Shown here in pieces: positions 61,299 to 64,000 of a stretch of 64,000 nt of DNA. The stretch covers positions 67,509,454-67,573,453 of the forward strand of contig OX388345.1 in the NCBI GenBank assembly GCA_947579665.1. Reading direction: 5' to 3'. The notes beneath the pieces were generated by a model. The model was given only the letters and a program-made list of their open reading frames with translations. It was not told where the DNA came from and searched no databases. The stretch's first letter is position 1. Each line of letters starts with the position of its first letter. This DNA comes from Sympetrum striolatum. Lineage: Eukaryota > Arthropoda > Insecta > Odonata > Libellulidae. A program made the position numbers and the translations under genes.

Positions 61299-63038
61299 GG
61301 AGGCGGCCTATAATTGTCGGTGCTGGAATCAACCTCCCGGAGTCTATTTTCAATTGTCGACCTCCCGAGGAGGAGTCAGGAGTCGACTTCTCATAACTGT
61401 CTTGTGTGAATTGACCACCCTTAATCGACCTCCCGGAATGGACCTCGCGTGATCGACCACGGGTCATCGACCTCGGGTCATTGGCCTCGGGTCATCGACC
61501 TCGGATCATTTGCCTCGGGTCATCAACCTCTTCTCATCGACCTCAGGTCATCGACCTAGGGTCATTGACCTCGGGTCATTGACCTTGGGTCATCGACCTC
61601 GGGTCATTGACCTAGGGTTATTGACCTAGGGGTCATCGACCTCAAGTCATTGACCTAGGTTCATTGACCTAGGGGTCATCGACTTCGGGTCATTGACCTC
61701 GTTCATGGACCTCGGGTTACAAACCTCGGGTCATCGACCTCGGGTGATTGACCTAGGGTTATTGACCTAGGGGTCATCGACCTCAAGTCATTGACCTAGG
61801 GTCATTGACCTAGGGGTCATCGACTTCGGGTCATTGACCTCGTTCATGGACCTCGGGTTACAAACCTCGGGTCATTGACCTCGGGTCATTGACCTAGGGG
61901 TCATTGACCTCGGGTCATTGACCTAGGGGTCATTGACCTCGAGTCATTGACCTAGGGTCATTGATCTCAGGTCATAACCGTAAGTCATCCCGGAGCGACC
62001 TCCCGAAATCGACCTTCCGGAGCCGACTTCCAGAAGTCAACATCCCGGAGTCGACCACCCGGAGTCTACCTCCCGGAGTGGACCTCCCGGAGTGGACCAC
62101 TCGGAGTCGACCTCTCGGATCGACCTCCCGGAGTGGACCTCCCGGAGTCGACTTTCCTGAGTCGACCTCCCGGAGTCGACCTCCCGGAGTCAACCTACTC
62201 GAGTCAACCTCCCGAAGTTGACATTCCGGAGTTGACCTCCGGGAATTTTACCTACCGGAGTCGACTTCTTACAACTCTCTTGCGTGAATTTATCTCTAAA
62301 TCGACCTCCCGGAATGGACCTCGCCGAGTCGATCTTTGGTGATCGACCTCTCCTGATCGACCACGGGTCATCGACCTCGGGTCATTGACCGCGGGTCATC
62401 GGCCTTTGGTCATTGACCTCGGGTCATCGATCTCGTGTCATTGTTCTCGGGTCATTGACCTCGGGTCATTGACCTAGGGGTCTTTGACCTCGAGTCTTTG
62501 ACCTAGGGTATTTGAGAACAGGGTCATAGACCGTAAGCCATCGCGGAGTCGACCTCCCGGAATCGACCTTCCGGAGCCGACTTCCAGAAGTCGACCTCCC
62601 GGAATGGACCTCAGGGAGTCGACCTCCCGGAGTCGACCACCCGGAGTCGACCTCCCCGAGTCAACCTCCTCGAGTCAACCTCCCGAAGTTGACACTCCGG
62701 AGTTGACCTCCGGTAATTTTACCTACCGGAGTCGACTTCTCATCACTCTCTTGCGTGAATTTATCTCTCTAAATCGACCTCCGGGAGGGAACTCGCCGAG
62801 TCGATCTCGGTTCATTGACCTCGCCTGATCGACCACGTGTCATCGACCTCGGGTCAATGACCTCGAGTCATCGGCCTCGGGTCATCGGCCACGGGTCATC
62901 GACCACGGGTCATCGGCCTTTGGTCATCGATCTCGGGTTATCGACCTCGGGTCATCGACCTCGGGTCATCGACCTCGAGTCATTGACCTAGTTTCTTTGA
63001 TCTCAGGTCATAGACCGTAAGCCATCGCGGAGTCGACC
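61299..63038. repeat. Satellites D and C, longest block
   Basis: Alternating D (TCGACCTCCCGGAG) and C (TTGACCTCGGGTCA) runs, separated by a spacer with CTTGCGTGAATT and closed by TAGACCGTAA. C runs at about 61440-61975, 62345-62520 and 62810-63010. The first of these holds about eleven exact RGGTCATTGACCT palindromes, with CTAGGGGTCAT variants interspersed. Confidence 0.9.
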
Positions 63039-64000
63039 TTAAACGAAAACGGATCTTTTCAACGAAATTTCATTTTTTTTCGTACATTTTTACTGACTCG
63101 TCATTTTATCGAGATATGATTGAAAAAAGTGAGTAGGTAAATCGGATAATTTAAGCAATATTTCAATTTTCTTCATCTTTTTTAGCATAATTTTCGTCAT
63201 TTTACCGGGATTTGATCAAAAATTGCAGCAAAAATGGATAATTTCAACGAAATTTATTTCTTTTTTCTTCTATTTTGCTTAGTTTTCGTGATTTTGGCAA
63301 GATGAGATCGAAAAGAGCATCGCAAACGGATAATTTCAACGAAATCTCAATCTTTTTCCCCTATTTTGCCTACGTCTTTATGATATTGAAGGGATATGAT
63401 CCAAAAAAGGTTCGATAACTGAAAATTTCAACGAAATATCAATCTTTATTCATCTATTTAGCCTTAGTTATCGTGAGTTGCAAAGAAATGATAGAAAAAA
63501 GCAACGAAAACGGATAGTTTCAACCGAAATTTCAATCTTTTTCCAATTATTGCCTAAATTTCGTGATTTAGCCAAGATATGATCGAAAAAAGCATCGAAA
63601 ACGGATAAATTAGCGAAATTTCAATCTTTTACCTGAATTTTGTTTTAGTTGTCGTGATTTAGCCAAGATATGATCAATAAAAGCATCGAAAACGGATAAT
63701 TTCACCGAAATTTCAATGTTTTTCCTCTATTTTGCCTTGGTCTTCATGTTTTTGCAAGGATATGATTAAAAAAAGGATCTTAAACGGATAATTTCACCGT
63801 AATGTTAACATTTTACTTCTATTTTGCCTAATTTTTTGTGATTTTGCTAAGATATGATCGAAAAAAACTATAGAAAACGGTTAATTTCACCGAAATTTAC
63901 AATATTTTCTTAGATTTTGCCCTAATTTTCGGCATTTTATCGAGATGCAATCAAATAAAGCATCAAAAACGGATATTTTCAAGGATATTTCAATTTAAAC
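63039..64000 (-). repeat. Satellite A in inverted orientation
   Basis: About ten monomers as the reverse complement of the other A blocks (CGAAAACGGATAATTTCACC, GCCAAGATATGATCGAAAAA). The array reaches the window edge. Confidence 0.92.

Noticed and set aside
61961..62828. Open frames reading Ser/Arg/Pro-rich repeats in the C/D satellite
   Set aside because: They arise from stop-free 14-bp units changing frame every unit; no gene structure.

Overview
This window looks like AT-rich nuclear DNA from an arthropod, most likely an insect. It holds one intact, conserved, intron-containing housekeeping gene in a sea of decayed transposons, and the last third is a large block of satellite DNA. The arthropod call rests on the kinds of elements present: Mutator-like transposases (one with a YqaJ domain), ZBED/hAT-type transposases, a Penelope-like element with a GIY-YIG domain and a Ty3/gypsy element. 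A species cannot be named from sequence alone.

Layout. 1-15 kb: a BED-finger hAT transposase pseudogene (505-2313), a strongly decayed unidentified coding stretch on the minus strand (6852-7355), a Mutator-like transposase pseudogene (7710-9080), a 229-bp fold-back built from Penelope-like termini (10135-10363), a CpG-rich segment, a tRNA-like SINE-type fragment and the 3' end of a LINE. 15.7-18.6 kb: the RFC5 clamp-loader gene in eight exons (15793-18404), with a back-to-back E2F-like palindrome just upstream of the start codon. 19-26 kb: a perfect 38-bp-arm hairpin, a hAT fragment, a decayed LINE (minus) and a Mutator-like/YqaJ transposase pseudogene. 26.5-31.4 kb: a nearly intact Ty3/gypsy element on the minus strand with one internal TGA and no recognisable 5' LTR. 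31.4-45.4 kb: old diverged tandem repeats, a complete 2.2-kb non-autonomous hAT element with an 8-bp target duplication, a small palindromic MITE, a proline-rich minisatellite, duplicated noncoding blocks and three isolated exon-like stretches.

45.4-64 kb: a mosaic satellite domain. Four building blocks alternate: A (about 93 bp), B (about 20 bp, rich in AAAACAGCTAAAAA), C/D (two related 14-bp families, TCGACCTCGGGTCA and TCGACCTCCCGGAG), and E, a roughly 320-bp non-tandem segment present in two long copies about 7.2 kb apart. Junctions between blocks recur, so composite units have been copied as wholes. A 4354-bp element with about 600-bp inverted terminal repeats and a TAA target duplication sits inside an A monomer, and a decayed Penelope-like retroelement sits inside that. 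The last 1 kb of A is in inverted orientation.

The most striking observation is that the C satellite is a tandem array of RGGTCATTGACCT palindromes. This matches the ideal one-base-spaced inverted repeat (PAL1/IR1) bound by nuclear receptors such as the arthropod ecdysone receptor EcR/USP. Whether it is bound in vivo is unknown. The genes in the window do not form a pathway: RFC5 is the only convincing host gene and the rest is repeat biology.
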